In this document: positions 24,710 through 33,769 of the stretch, piece after piece
Layout of the letters: each line of letters opens with the position of its first letter
How positions within the stretch are numbered: the stretch's first letter is position 1
Origin: Amylibacter sp.
GTDB lineage: Bacteria > Pseudomonadota > Alphaproteobacteria > Rhodobacterales > Rhodobacteraceae
DNA: 45,821 nucleotides
Assembly (NCBI GenBank): GCA_021775375.1
Contig: JAJFHY010000254.1
Coordinates: 1-45,821 of the forward strand
Reading direction: 5' to 3'
Position numbers and translations under genes: made by a program
The notes under the pieces: generated by a model
The model's input: only the letters and a program-made list of their open reading frames with translations
Told to the model about the DNA's origin: nothing
Database searches by the model: none

Positions 24710-25371
24710 TGAATGCACCGGAATATATTTTCGAGGCCAGTGAAAAACCATCGCTGCCTTGGCATGAAGTGCCATTGATCCGTGCAACGGATGAAACTGT
24801 GAAAGAGTATGGCTGTCTAGTGGATGATCCTGATACGTTTGATATTGAGATCGTCCGATGGCCGGCACCTGATTGGCGCCCGATTGATGAGGGCACAGGC
24901 GATGAAGGCGGCTTTGTTGAAGGTATTTTCCACGGTGATTGGAAGGGCGATATCCTTTATGGTGCCAATGAAGCTGTGAACGGTAACTACGTTTTGGGCT
25001 GGAGTGCTGATCCTCAAAAAGCTTCGGCTACCACAAAAACAACGCCGCGCGATCAAGTCTTGTTATGGCACATGAACTACCATCCTGATGGAGGGCAGTT
25101 GTTTTTCCCATTGGACAACAAACCGTTTATTGTACCTGTGGCACTGCCCGGCGATGATCTGTCACCTGAAAAAGTCGTGGCCTTTTGGTGTGATGGCAGC
25201 CGAGGATTGTATATCCATCCAAATATCTGGCACGAAGGTATTTTTCCTGTCGAAGACAATCAACGGTTTCTGGATCGTCAAGGCAAGGTTCACGCCCGTG
25301 TCAGTTGCGATGTGGGGCAAGAGTTTGGCGTCTATCTGTCCTGTCCACTGCGTGCAGATAAAATACAATGA
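24709..25371 (+). CDS. Cupin protein, ureidoglycolate lyase (AllA)-like
   Basis: A 220-aa protein resembling ureidoglycolate lyase. The C-terminal half has HMNYHPDGGQLFFPLDNKPFIVPVALPGDD, then WCDGSRGLYIHPNIWHEGIFP; the HPxGxQ and HxxIWHxG elements are those of the AllA cupin fold, while the N-terminal 60 residues are extra compared with the roughly 160-aa E. coli enzyme. Its ATG overlaps the HD oxygenase stop (TAATG), so the two proteins likely act together. No allantoin or purine genes are near, so ureidoglycolate may not be the substrate; a lyase acting on a product of the oxygenase is an alternative. It converges on the LysR gene with a 21-base gap. Confidence 0.65.
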   Translation: MNAPEYIFEASEKPSLPWHEVPLIRATDETVKEYGCLVDDPDTFDIEIVRWPAPDWRPIDEGTGDEGGFVEGIFHGDWKGDILYGANEAVNGNYVLGWSADPQKASATTKTTPRDQVLLWHMNYHPDGGQLFFPLDNKPFIVPVALPGDDLSPEKVVAFWCDGSRGLYIHPNIWHEGIFPVEDNQRFLDRQGKVHARVSCDVGQEFGVYLSCPLRADKIQ

Positions 25372-25392
25372 GTGTTGCCGGTTTATTTTAAG

Positions 25393-26289
25393 TTATATAG
25401 CGCCATCATTCCCTGCCATTTGCATCAGCCAGTGAACGACACGGTCCTTTGAACGTTGGCCCGTTTTTGCCGATGAGCGTCGTAAGTAATAATTGGCTGA
25501 AAGAGAATGTGGTTTTGTATAAACCTCAACCAACTGCCCGGATGCTAGATAGTGATCTATAAAGGGCCGCCTGCCCAACACAATGCCGTCACCGTGCAAC
25601 GCGGTTTCAAGGGCTATCAGTGAACCATCCACCATAAGTCCACGCGGCACTACAATGTCTTTCAAACCATGTTTGCGAAACCATTTGTACCAGTCATCAT
25701 CATATCCGACCACGTGGATCAGTTCAAACGATTGAATATCCTGAGGGGTTTCCGGTGCAGGCTTTCTTGCAAGTAATTCCGGCGATGCGACGGGTGTGAT
25801 CGTTGACGTCAAAAGCATGTCGGTTTGCGCATCCGTGACATCTGTGTTCGATATAAATATCTCGAGATCAGTTCCCATTTCTTGTCCCGTTTTATGTTCT
25901 GTATCAAGGGTTTGAATGCGCAAGTTAATCTCGGGGTGGTTGATTTTAAAGGCACCGATCTGTGGTGCCAACCAGAGCATAGCAATACTGGACGTGCAGC
26001 GTATCGTAACGGTCTGGCCTGGCCTGTCGGGAAACAGGTGATCTGTCACAGTATCCAGACGATCAAGGGCTTCATGTACCGTTTCAAGATAGGCCGCTCC
26101 AACACTGTTTAGGGATAACTGGCGGTGATTACGGATGAATAAAGAGCTGCCTAAATAAGCTTCAAGGTTACGGATTTGTTGGCTGACCGCAGCCTGAGAG
26201 ATGTTCAACTCTTCAGCGGCCTGTGAAAAACTGAGCTTTCGACCTGCAACGTCGAAAGTGCGTAGCATGTTTAGTCTGGGGCGTTTCAT
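25393..26289 (-). CDS. LysR-family regulator, GcvA-like
   Basis: A 298-aa LysR regulator. The N-terminal helix-turn-helix (RKLSFSQAAEELNISQAAVSQQIRNLEAYLGSSLFIR) and the C-terminal effector domain with SSIAMLWLAPQIGAF are GcvA-like. The ORF-track start is TTG at 26295; the ATG at 26289 gives MKRPRLNMLRTFDV. It is divergent from the MttB-like gene, with an ATAAG-N5-CTTAT box between them, so it probably controls the methyltransferase/flavoprotein operon and perhaps the convergent oxygenase pair. Confidence 0.9.
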   Translation of the reverse strand: MKRPRLNMLRTFDVAGRKLSFSQAAEELNISQAAVSQQIRNLEAYLGSSLFIRNHRQLSLNSVGAAYLETVHEALDRLDTVTDHLFPDRPGQTVTIRCTSSIAMLWLAPQIGAFKINHPEINLRIQTLDTEHKTGQEMGTDLEIFISNTDVTDAQTDMLLTSTITPVASPELLARKPAPETPQDIQSFELIHVVGYDDDWYKWFRKHGLKDIVVPRGLMVDGSLIALETALHGDGIVLGRRPFIDHYLASGQLVEVYTKPHSLSANYYLRRSSAKTGQRSKDRVVHWLMQMAGNDGAI

Positions 26290-26302
26290 TGGCAACCTTT
26301 GG

Positions 26303-26317
26303 ATAAGATTTACTTAT
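26303..26317. promoter_or_regulatory. Candidate LysR box (T-N11-A)
   Basis: ATAAG-ATTTA-CTTAT is a perfect interrupted dyad with the T-N11-A spacing of LysR binding sites. It begins 14 bases upstream of the LysR start and lies about 80 bases before the MttB-like start, a typical autoregulatory/activating position. Confidence 0.55.
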
Positions 26318-26398
26318 GCAAACTGCCATCAATAATTGTTTGTAGCAAGCCTGAATATGCATAAACTAAATTTGAAACCTGCGTTGATAGGACTACGT

Positions 26399-27913
26399 AT
26401 GAACTACTTTTCTTTTATGACAGATGATGAAGTTAGATATGTTCACGAATGCTCATTGGAAATCCTAGAGGAAACAGGGCTTCTCGTACGCAACGAAAAG
26501 GCAAGAAATCGATTTGCCAAACATGGTGCAATTGTTGACCATGAAACTGAAATTGTTAAAATTCCTTCGGATATTGTTGAAAAATACCGCGAAATGGTAC
26601 CGCCAACGATCACATTACGCGGTCGCGATCCAGCATTTGATGTTACATTTCCGCGTAAGCTGCCAGTTGTTGCCACAGCAAGCTCGGCTCCAGATATTGT
26701 AGACCCCGTTACGGGAGAATGCCGCCGTTCCACATCGGCAGACATTGCACGGATTGCCCATATTGTTAATGAATTGCCCGGATTTGATCTGTTTTCAATA
26801 TCGACCTTGGCCGACGATGCACCAAAAGATCAATTCAGCCTGACGCGATTTTATGCGGCCCTAAAAAACTGCGTCAAACCTGTTCGAACATCCGTCTATG
26901 ACATCCGTGAAGCCAAACAGGTGATTAAATTGGGCGAATTGATTGCCGGTTCAAAAGAAGCGTTTTGGGAACGCCCTTTCATTAACTTTGGGTATTGTGC
27001 GGCTGTATCCCCGTTGACGCTGGATTTCGACAGTACTGACACGATGATGTATTTCGCAGAAAACGGCATTACGGCGTATGGGACAATTGCACCAATGGGC
27101 GGGTTAAGTACGCCGCTTTCTTTGCCGGGTATGTTGACCATTATGAATGCCGAATGGTTGGCAGTGGCGGTACTCGCGCAGATGAGTAAAGAGGGCACAG
27201 CGCAGATTTATAACTTTTTGCCCGTGTTTGCCGACATGCGTGATGGTGCTTATGCACCGGGCGCCATTGAAATCGGTATGATGAACTCCGCCGTTTGCCA
27301 GATGGCACGCTTCTATAACGTTCCGGCAGGTGGATATCTTGGGTTGACCAATTCCAAAGTAGCCGACGCACAATCAGGTTTTGAAAAAGGAATGTCACCT
27401 TTGATGGGAGCTTTGTCTGGGGCTGATTTTATTGTGATGGGTGGGCTGCAAGATGCATTAATGTCGTTTGATTTCGGACAGCTTTTGATCGACAATGAAA
27501 TCGCAGGCATGGTGAAAACCGTGCGGGGCGGTTTTGGCTTTTCGAAAGAAGCGGTATCTTTGCAGGATATAAAAGACACAGGGCCCGCGGGTATGTTTGC
27601 GGACAATCCTTCGACATTGGAATGGATGCACTCGGCAACATTTATGCCGGAATTGGCAGATCGAAACCTGCGTGAGAAATGGGAAATGGAAGGATCTTCC
27701 ACCATTCACCAACGGGCGATGAATAAGGCGTTGCAAATCCTCTCGACACCGAACTCTATTGCTTTTGACAAATCCATTGATGACCGCATACGCGCCGAGT
27801 TTACAGGTTTGGTGGCAGGCGATAGCCATCCGCAGGAAGGCTGGACGCGTCTGGAAATTGGTTCAAGCGACCCGGTTCGGGAACGGCGGGTTAACCGTCG
27901 AAAACGCGCATAA
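26399..27913 (+). CDS. MttB-superfamily methyltransferase (non-pyrrolysine)
   Basis: A protein of about 504 aa in the trimethylamine methyltransferase (MttB) superfamily. Typical segments are YVHECSLEILEETGLLV near the N-terminus, then VRTSVYD, INFGYCAAVSPLTLDFD, GTIAPMGGLSTPLSLPG and GADFIVMGGLQDALMSFDFGQL. The reading frame has no internal stop, so it is a non-pyrrolysine member; known ones demethylate glycine betaine, proline betaine or carnitine and pass the methyl group to a corrinoid protein. No corrinoid protein or activator is nearby. The TTG track start at 26336 is replaced by the ATG at 26399 (AGGACTACGT upstream); an ATG at 26357 is possible. The next gene is a DMGDH-like flavoprotein. 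Confidence 0.82.
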   Translation: MNYFSFMTDDEVRYVHECSLEILEETGLLVRNEKARNRFAKHGAIVDHETEIVKIPSDIVEKYREMVPPTITLRGRDPAFDVTFPRKLPVVATASSAPDIVDPVTGECRRSTSADIARIAHIVNELPGFDLFSISTLADDAPKDQFSLTRFYAALKNCVKPVRTSVYDIREAKQVIKLGELIAGSKEAFWERPFINFGYCAAVSPLTLDFDSTDTMMYFAENGITAYGTIAPMGGLSTPLSLPGMLTIMNAEWLAVAVLAQMSKEGTAQIYNFLPVFADMRDGAYAPGAIEIGMMNSAVCQMARFYNVPAGGYLGLTNSKVADAQSGFEKGMSPLMGALSGADFIVMGGLQDALMSFDFGQLLIDNEIAGMVKTVRGGFGFSKEAVSLQDIKDTGPAGMFADNPSTLEWMHSATFMPELADRNLREKWEMEGSSTIHQRAMNKALQILSTPNSIAFDKSIDDRIRAEFTGLVAGDSHPQEGWTRLEIGSSDPVRERRVNRRKRA

Positions 27914-27938
27914 TTAATCATTATAACAGGATATTACG

Positions 27939-30377
27939 ATGAATCCTTCATTTCCCGTAACTGCAAATATTGTCATTATAGGCGGCGGTGCGATAGGCAC
28001 CAGTATTGCTTTTCATCTGGCTCGTGCAGGTATAAAAGACGTTGTTTTGTTGGAGAAATCAAAACTGACCGAAGGGGCCACATGGCATGCGGCAGGTTTG
28101 GTCGGGCAGTTCCGATCACAGCAAAATCTAATGAGCCTGATGAATGACAGTGTAAAACTGTTCGATACTCTGCTTGAGGAAACAGGACAGGACCCCAGCT
28201 GGTGCAAAGTCGGCAGCATGCGTATTGCCAGCAGCCCCGATCGCTGGAAAGAATTGCAAAAATCCTACTCATCAGCACAAGCGGTCGGGTTTGAGATGAA
28301 CATGATGACCCCATCTGAAGCCAAAGAGATTTATCCACTTATGGAGGTGGACGATTTGGTTGGGGCCGCATTCATTCCCGATGACGGGCATATTGACCCT
28401 AACAGTCTGACACAAGCCTATGCCAAAGGCATCCGAAAATATGGCGGACGTATTATCGAGGGTGTGATGGTCAAGGATTTGGTGCGCAAGGGCAATCGAA
28501 TTACCCATGTTGTAACTGATCACGGTAATATCGAGGTTGATACAGTGGTCAATGCAGGTGGCTTATGGGCGCGCCAAGTTGGCTGGATGGCTGGTGTCGA
28601 AATTCCCGCAGGCATTGTGGAGCACCAATATTTGGTGACAGAGAAAACTGATGAAATACCCGCAAACCTACCAGCGTTTCGCGACCCGGACGGCGGCTAT
28701 TATGCCAAACCTGAACCGGGGGCGCTTGCGATAGGTGGTTGGGAGAAAATTACAAAAAAAGTGAACCCGAAGGAGGGTTTCCCTTGGGGTTATGAACGAC
28801 ATCTTTTTGACGCGGATATGGACCGCTTGGAAGAGTTTCTGGAACCTGCGATGCATCGGTTGCCGATTTTGGGCAAGCTGGGCATTCGCACGATCATTAA
28901 CGGTCCTATACCGATCTCGCCTGATGGCGAGCCGATTATGGGGCCAGTGCCCGGGCTTGATAATTTCTTTGCAGCTTGTGCGTTTACGTCCGGTATTGCA
29001 GCGTCCGGTGGTGCGGGCAAGGCAGCTGCAAACTGGATTATACACGGTGACCCCGGATTGGATTTATGGGCATTTGACATTCGTCGGTTTGGTGCTTTGC
29101 ACGCAGGTCAAAAATTTTTGCATGACCGCGCTGTTGAAAGCTATGCTAAATATTATGCCATTCACTGGCCCGGTGAAGAACTGAATTCTGCACGTGGAGT
29201 ACGCCGCAGCCCGTTATATCAGACGTTGAAAACCCAAGGTGCAGTGTTCGGTTCAAAATTCGGCTGGGAACGGCCCAACTGGTTTGCCTATGGCGATGTT
29301 CCACAAGAAGACGTGTTCGGTTGGGATCGTCCAGGTCAAGATTCTACCGTGGGACGTGAACACAAGGCTGCTCGCGAGGGTGTTGTGATGATCGACATGT
29401 CCTCTTTCACAAAGTTTGAAATCAGCGGTCGCGATGCCTGCCGTTTTCTACAATACCTCGCAGTTGCAAATGTTGACAAAAAACCTGGCCATGCAACTTA
29501 TACCCAACTTTGTAATGCACAAGGTGGCATTGAGGCCGATGTTACCATCATTCGCCGATCACAAGACTGCTTTTGGTTGATCACAGGTTCTGGCTTGGGT
29601 GTGCGTGATGGGGACTGGATTACGCGAAATATGCAAAAATTCTGTAGCTCTAGCGGTACTGATGTGCGCCTGCGTGATATTACATCCGGTTACGGTGTGA
29701 TCAATCTGGCGGGACCATTGGCCCGGAAAGTACTGGAAAAAGTCACTGACATTGATGTTGGCAATGACGATTTTGCGTTCATGTCTGCAAAGGATATTCG
29801 CATTGGATATGCACCTGCTGTGGCTTACCGGGTGACTTATATTGGTGAGTTAGGTTGGGAGTTGTATATACCGACAGAATACATGCAATACGTCTATGAA
29901 CTATTGCAGAATGCGGGGCAAGAGTTTGGAATTTCCAATGTTGGCTACCGCGCGGTTGACAGTATGCGGTTGGAAAAACGCTATCTTGCCTGGGGGAGCG
30001 ATATTACGCCGGACTACAATCCGTACGAGGCGGGTTTGCAATTTCTGATCGACTGGCAAAAAGGCGATTTCCTTGGTGCTGATGCGCTCACTACCATCAG
30101 AGACAAAGGTGTAACACGTAAATTGGCATGCCTGACGCTTGAGTATCCCATGACAGTGTTTGGTGGCGAGGCGGTTTTTTCTGGTGGAAAGGCTGTTGCA
30201 CAAACCACCAGCGGCAACTTTGGTTACACGATTGGTAAAAGCCTTGTTCTGGGATATCTGCCAACCGAGTTGATCGGCCAAAACGAATTTGAAGTAGAGG
30301 CTTTTGGCCAAAGGTCAAAGGCCGTCTTAGTAAATGGTGCTGCTTACGACCCCAAAAGGCAAAAGATTCTCTGCTGA
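27939..30377 (+). CDS. Dimethylglycine/sarcosine dehydrogenase-like flavoprotein with GcvT domain
   Basis: An 812-aa two-module enzyme. The N-terminal FAD-dependent DAO domain has IVIIGGGAIGTSIAFHLARAG and GATWHAAGLVG; His50 in WHAAG matches the covalent flavin histidine of dimethylglycine dehydrogenases. The C-terminal half is a GcvT/tetrahydrofolate-binding aminomethyltransferase module (for example YIGELGWELYIPTEY and GYRAVDSMRLEKRYLAWGSDI). Such enzymes oxidatively demethylate N-methyl amino acids and pass the one-carbon unit to tetrahydrofolate. It lies 25 bases after the MttB-like gene, so the pair could strip methyl groups from a betaine in sequence. The exact substrate is open. Confidence 0.85.
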   Translation: MNPSFPVTANIVIIGGGAIGTSIAFHLARAGIKDVVLLEKSKLTEGATWHAAGLVGQFRSQQNLMSLMNDSVKLFDTLLEETGQDPSWCKVGSMRIASSPDRWKELQKSYSSAQAVGFEMNMMTPSEAKEIYPLMEVDDLVGAAFIPDDGHIDPNSLTQAYAKGIRKYGGRIIEGVMVKDLVRKGNRITHVVTDHGNIEVDTVVNAGGLWARQVGWMAGVEIPAGIVEHQYLVTEKTDEIPANLPAFRDPDGGYYAKPEPGALAIGGWEKITKKVNPKEGFPWGYERHLFDADMDRLEEFLEPAMHRLPILGKLGIRTIINGPIPISPDGEPIMGPVPGLDNFFAACAFTSGIAASGGAGKAAANWIIHGDPGLDLWAFDIRRFGALHAGQKFLHDRAVESYAKYYAIHWPGEELNSARGVRRSPLYQTLKTQGAVFGSKFGWERPNWFAYGDVPQEDVFGWDRPGQDSTVGREHKAAREGVVMIDMSSFTKFEISGRDACRFLQYLAVANVDKKPGHATYTQLCNAQGGIEADVTIIRRSQDCFWLITGSGLGVRDGDWITRNMQKFCSSSGTDVRLRDITSGYGVINLAGPLARKVLEKVTDIDVGNDDFAFMSAKDIRIGYAPAVAYRVTYIGELGWELYIPTEYMQYVYELLQNAGQEFGISNVGYRAVDSMRLEKRYLAWGSDITPDYNPYEAGLQFLIDWQKGDFLGADALTTIRDKGVTRKLACLTLEYPMTVFGGEAVFSGGKAVAQTTSGNFGYTIGKSLVLGYLPTELIGQNEFEVEAFGQRSKAVLVNGAAYDPKRQKILC

Positions 30378-30465
30378 GGGTAGAAAAGGTGGTGCTGTCA
30401 GACGCTTTTGCCGTCGTTGCGGGTGCGCCATCGTCCAGATACCACTGCCAAATTGAGTATGGTCG

Positions 30466-31686
30466 CTATTGATCGACCCGCTTCAATTGGTTTTCTCCCA
30501 CTATGTCACCTTCAGATATAAGCGCCTCGGCTTCCTCTTTGGAGTAACCAATTTCAAGAAGCACATCCAGCGTATGTTGGCCGAGCAATGGAGCCGGAGA
30601 ATGAATGCCACCGGGGGTTTCTGAAAATTTCACTGGCAGGCCAATCGTTTGAACCTTCCCTGCAATAGGGTGTTCAATTTCCGGCACCATTTCACGCGCA
30701 ATCGTCTGAGGATCATTATGCATATCGGTGATCGAGAGTACCGGTCCAGATGGCAATCCACCTTCGTCAAAGATTGCTAACCACTCATGTGATGGGCGTT
30801 TACACATTATTGCATTGAGTTCGGTTTCCAATTCATGTCGGCGCATGATGCGATCTGAATTAGCGGCAAATCTAGTATCATAACGCAACTCTGGTGCACC
30901 AATCAAATCCACAAATTTCTCCCAGTTTTTCTGATTGGCGGCCCCAATGTTGATCCATCCATCCAAAGTTTGAAAGGCCTGATAAGGAGCATTCAGCGGA
31001 TGGGCTGATCCCATTGCTTCTGGTGACACGCCCGTTGCAAATGCGATCGCGGATTGCCAGTAGGTATGAACGATAGCAGCTTCGAACAGGGACGTATCGA
31101 CCTTTTGCCCCTCACCTGTTTTCAATTTATGAACATAGGCGGCGACTACTCCCATCGCGCTAAGTATCCCTGCGGTTATATCGGATATTGGCGCACCAAC
31201 CTTGACAGGTTGGCGACCCGGTGCCTCTCCGGTAATTGACATCAGGCCGGACATCCCTTGAGCAATCAAATCAAATCCGCCACGCTCTGCATAAGGACCT
31301 GTTCGGCCAAACCCGGATATCTCTGCATAGATTAGACCCGGGTTAATTTTTTTCAGTTCCTCGTAACCAAGGCCCAGTTTTTCCATTGTGCCCATGCGGT
31401 AGTTTTCCAATAATACATCCGCATCCTTAATAAGGCGGCGCAATGCTTCCTTGCCGCCTTCTGACTTTAGATCAAGCACAACACCGCGTTTGTTGCGGTT
31501 CATCATCATGTATGCAGCACTTTCACCATTAATGTCCGGTGGGACAAAACGGCGAGAGTCATCACCGTTAGCCTTCTCGACCTTCACCACGTCAGCGCCC
31601 ATATCCGCTAACATCAAGCCGCACACAGGGCCTGCCATAATATGTGACAATTCGATTACCCGGCATCCTGCAAGTGGGCCTCTCAT
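30466..31686 (-). CDS. Class III CoA-transferase (CaiB/BaiF family)
   Basis: A 406-aa CaiB/BaiF CoA-transferase. It opens with MRGPLAGCRVIELSHIMAGPVCGLMLADMGADVVKVE, a hallmark of the family, and the catalytic Asp is expected at 139 (GGFDLIAQGMSGLM). The ORF-track start at 31755 lies inside the upstream gene; the ATG at 31686, one base after the crotonase stop, fits coupled translation. It would exchange CoA between an acyl-CoA and the acid imported by the TRAP transporter. It is the last gene of the operon and converges on the flavoprotein gene with an 88-base gap. Substrate unknown. Confidence 0.9.
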   Translation of the reverse strand: MRGPLAGCRVIELSHIMAGPVCGLMLADMGADVVKVEKANGDDSRRFVPPDINGESAAYMMMNRNKRGVVLDLKSEGGKEALRRLIKDADVLLENYRMGTMEKLGLGYEELKKINPGLIYAEISGFGRTGPYAERGGFDLIAQGMSGLMSITGEAPGRQPVKVGAPISDITAGILSAMGVVAAYVHKLKTGEGQKVDTSLFEAAIVHTYWQSAIAFATGVSPEAMGSAHPLNAPYQAFQTLDGWINIGAANQKNWEKFVDLIGAPELRYDTRFAANSDRIMRRHELETELNAIMCKRPSHEWLAIFDEGGLPSGPVLSITDMHNDPQTIAREMVPEIEHPIAGKVQTIGLPVKFSETPGGIHSPAPLLGQHTLDVLLEIGYSKEEAEALISEGDIVGENQLKRVDQ

Positions 31687-31687
31687 A

Positions 31688-32464
31688 CTAACGTCCCTTC
31701 CACTCAGGTTTGCGTTTACCGAAAAAAGCTTCAATTCCTTCTTTGAAATCCTCACTCATATAGCAGTCGACCACAAGATCCGTTCCTTCTGCCGTTGGCC
31801 CGTCGACACGTAAGCGCCGCAACGCCTCTTTGGTTGCCCGCAATGTAAGGGGTGCATGACCAGACAATAGGTTCGCTAGCTCTTCCGCACGTGCCCGACA
31901 GGCAGTTGCATCAGGTAGCACTTCGCTCACCAGGCCAATCTGCAGTGCCTCTTCAGCTTCGACCAAACGTGCAGTGAAGATAATCTCGCGAACACGTCCC
32001 TGCCCCAATAGAGCAGACATTCGGTTAAGATTTCCAGTCGAAAGACAGTTTCCGAGTGTACGCGCAATGGGGAAACCAAACCGCATACGTTGATCACATA
32101 TTCTAAGATCGCAAGCCGCAGCAATGGCTGCTCCACCTCCGGTACAAGCACCGGTAATTGCAGCGATGGTCGGAACCTCGCATTGCTCGATTTTCTGCAA
32201 TACCTCATCCATCGTCGCTTCATAATCAATGGAATGTTGCGGAGTGGAGAAGCTTCTGAACTGATCCATGTCCGTACCGGCAGCAAACGCTTTATCACCC
32301 GCTCCGGCTATAATGACAGACTTGATATTACCACCCAACCTGATCTCGCTACATATGCGTGCGGTTTCTTCATACATACCAAATGTCAGCGCATTTCGGG
32401 CCTCAGGTCTGTTCAGGGTTATATGTGCAGTATTATCCCGAACATCATAAAGTATCTCTGGCAA
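31688..32464 (-). CDS. Crotonase-superfamily protein lacking both hydratase glutamates
   Basis: A 258-aa enoyl-CoA hydratase/isomerase family protein. The fold signatures are clear: ITLNRPEARNAL, oxyanion-hole regions KAFAAGTDM and GACTGGGAAIAAACDL. However, the two catalytic glutamates of hydratases are replaced: the GGGCEL position is GGGAAI (Ala113) and the FGxPE position is FGFPI (Ile133). It should therefore not be a standard hydratase and may be a lyase, hydrolase, decarboxylase or isomerase acting on a CoA ester. It lies directly before the CoA-transferase gene and 21 bases after dctM, so its substrate is probably the CoA ester of the TRAP-imported acid. Confidence 0.85.
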   Translation of the reverse strand: MPEILYDVRDNTAHITLNRPEARNALTFGMYEETARICSEIRLGGNIKSVIIAGAGDKAFAAGTDMDQFRSFSTPQHSIDYEATMDEVLQKIEQCEVPTIAAITGACTGGGAAIAAACDLRICDQRMRFGFPIARTLGNCLSTGNLNRMSALLGQGRVREIIFTARLVEAEEALQIGLVSEVLPDATACRARAEELANLLSGHAPLTLRATKEALRRLRVDGPTAEGTDLVVDCYMSEDFKEGIEAFFGKRKPEWKGR

Positions 32465-32485
32465 ATCCGACTCCTTTTTTACGTC

Positions 32486-33766
32486 TTAGCGGTAAAAGTA
32501 TTCGACAAGGAAAAGTGGCACACTTGGGACATAGGTACATAGCATTAAAACTGCAAAGAGCACTGCTACAAAATAGACATTGATCTTCGAAACTTCCCAA
32601 ATATTTGCACGCGCCACTGCACAGGACGTGATAAGCACACTTGCGACAGGTGGGGTTTGCTGCCCAATTGCCAGGTTAAGTGTAACGACCAGACCGAAAT
32701 GCACAGGATCAATCCCTGCCGCCTGAATAAGCGGAATAACGATTGGAACCACAAGAATAATCGCCGCTGCCGAATGCAGGAAAAAACCGATTATCAAAAA
32801 CAAAAAGTTCAGGATCAATAGAATAAGCCACTTGTTGCTGGTAATTTCGATAATTTTTGCGGCCAGTTCCTGAGGTACTTGTGCACGTGTCAGGAAGCCA
32901 CCCATTACAACAGAAGCGGCAACAAGCAACATGACGACGGCTGTCTGCATCCCGCCGTCTAACATAGCGCGTTTCAAATGTGCAAAATTCATTTGATTGT
33001 ACCAAAGGCCCACAACACAGGCTGCGATCACGGCAAGACCTGCGGCTTCTGTTGCCGTAACAAACCCACCAAAGATCCCACCCAGTATAATCACCGGCAA
33101 AGTGAAGGCAGGGAGCGCATCAATAAACGTGGCGCTAAGGCGCTTCCTGTTAAATGCTTCCTCTACAGGCAAATTGTATTTCCGTGCAAAGCCGTAAGCT
33201 ACGGCCATCAACCCAAATGCGCCCAATAGACCGGGAACAATTCCCGCCACAAACAATTGCTCAACGGATGTATTGGCAGAGGTAGCATAAAGGATCATCG
33301 GAATTGAAGGTGGGATGATTATTGCAAGGGATGCCGACGATGACGTAACGGCGGCTGCAAATGGTGCGCTATAGCCGCGTTTTTTCATTTGCGGAATTAG
33401 AATGGACCCCATTGCGGCAACATCTGCAACAGCGGAACCGGATATCTCGGCAAAAAACAGGGAAACACCAATATTCACCATTGCCAGGCCGCCCCGAACA
33501 AACCCGATAATAGCCGATACGAAATTGATCAATCGGTCTGTAACGCCGCCGGCATTCATAATTGCACCGGCAAGCACAAACATGGGGATAGCAATCAAGG
33601 AAAACTTCGTCGAACCATCATACATATCAAGTGCAACGCTAACGATACTACCCATACCTTCGGTCGCGAGAAGACCCAGAACCGCTGCAACAGCAAGCGC
33701 AACGGCAATCGGCACATTGATGCAAATCATAACAATAAGAGCAAGAAATATAAGAAATATCAGCAT
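32486..33766 (-). CDS. dctM: TRAP transporter large membrane subunit (DctM)
   Basis: A 426-aa polytopic inner-membrane protein of the DctM family with about 12 hydrophobic segments, such as MLIFLIFLALIVMICINVPIAVALAVAAVLG at the N-terminus, IAIPMFVLAGAIMNAGG, and the conserved SSASLAIIIPPSIPMILYA. It forms the sodium-driven channel of a TRAP system with DctQ and the binding protein DctP. It starts three bases after the dctQ stop. Substrate specificity comes from DctP and cannot be read here. Confidence 0.94.
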   Translation of the reverse strand: MLIFLIFLALIVMICINVPIAVALAVAAVLGLLATEGMGSIVSVALDMYDGSTKFSLIAIPMFVLAGAIMNAGGVTDRLINFVSAIIGFVRGGLAMVNIGVSLFFAEISGSAVADVAAMGSILIPQMKKRGYSAPFAAAVTSSSASLAIIIPPSIPMILYATSANTSVEQLFVAGIVPGLLGAFGLMAVAYGFARKYNLPVEEAFNRKRLSATFIDALPAFTLPVIILGGIFGGFVTATEAAGLAVIAACVVGLWYNQMNFAHLKRAMLDGGMQTAVVMLLVAASVVMGGFLTRAQVPQELAAKIIEITSNKWLILLILNFLFLIIGFFLHSAAAIILVVPIVIPLIQAAGIDPVHFGLVVTLNLAIGQQTPPVASVLITSCAVARANIWEVSKINVYFVAVLFAVLMLCTYVPSVPLFLVEYFYR

Positions 33767-33769
33767 AAT

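Noticed and set aside
24709-25371. Allantoin (purine) degradation locus
   Set aside because: Only the AllA-like cupin is present; no allantoinase, allantoate amidohydrolase or ureide transporter is in the window.
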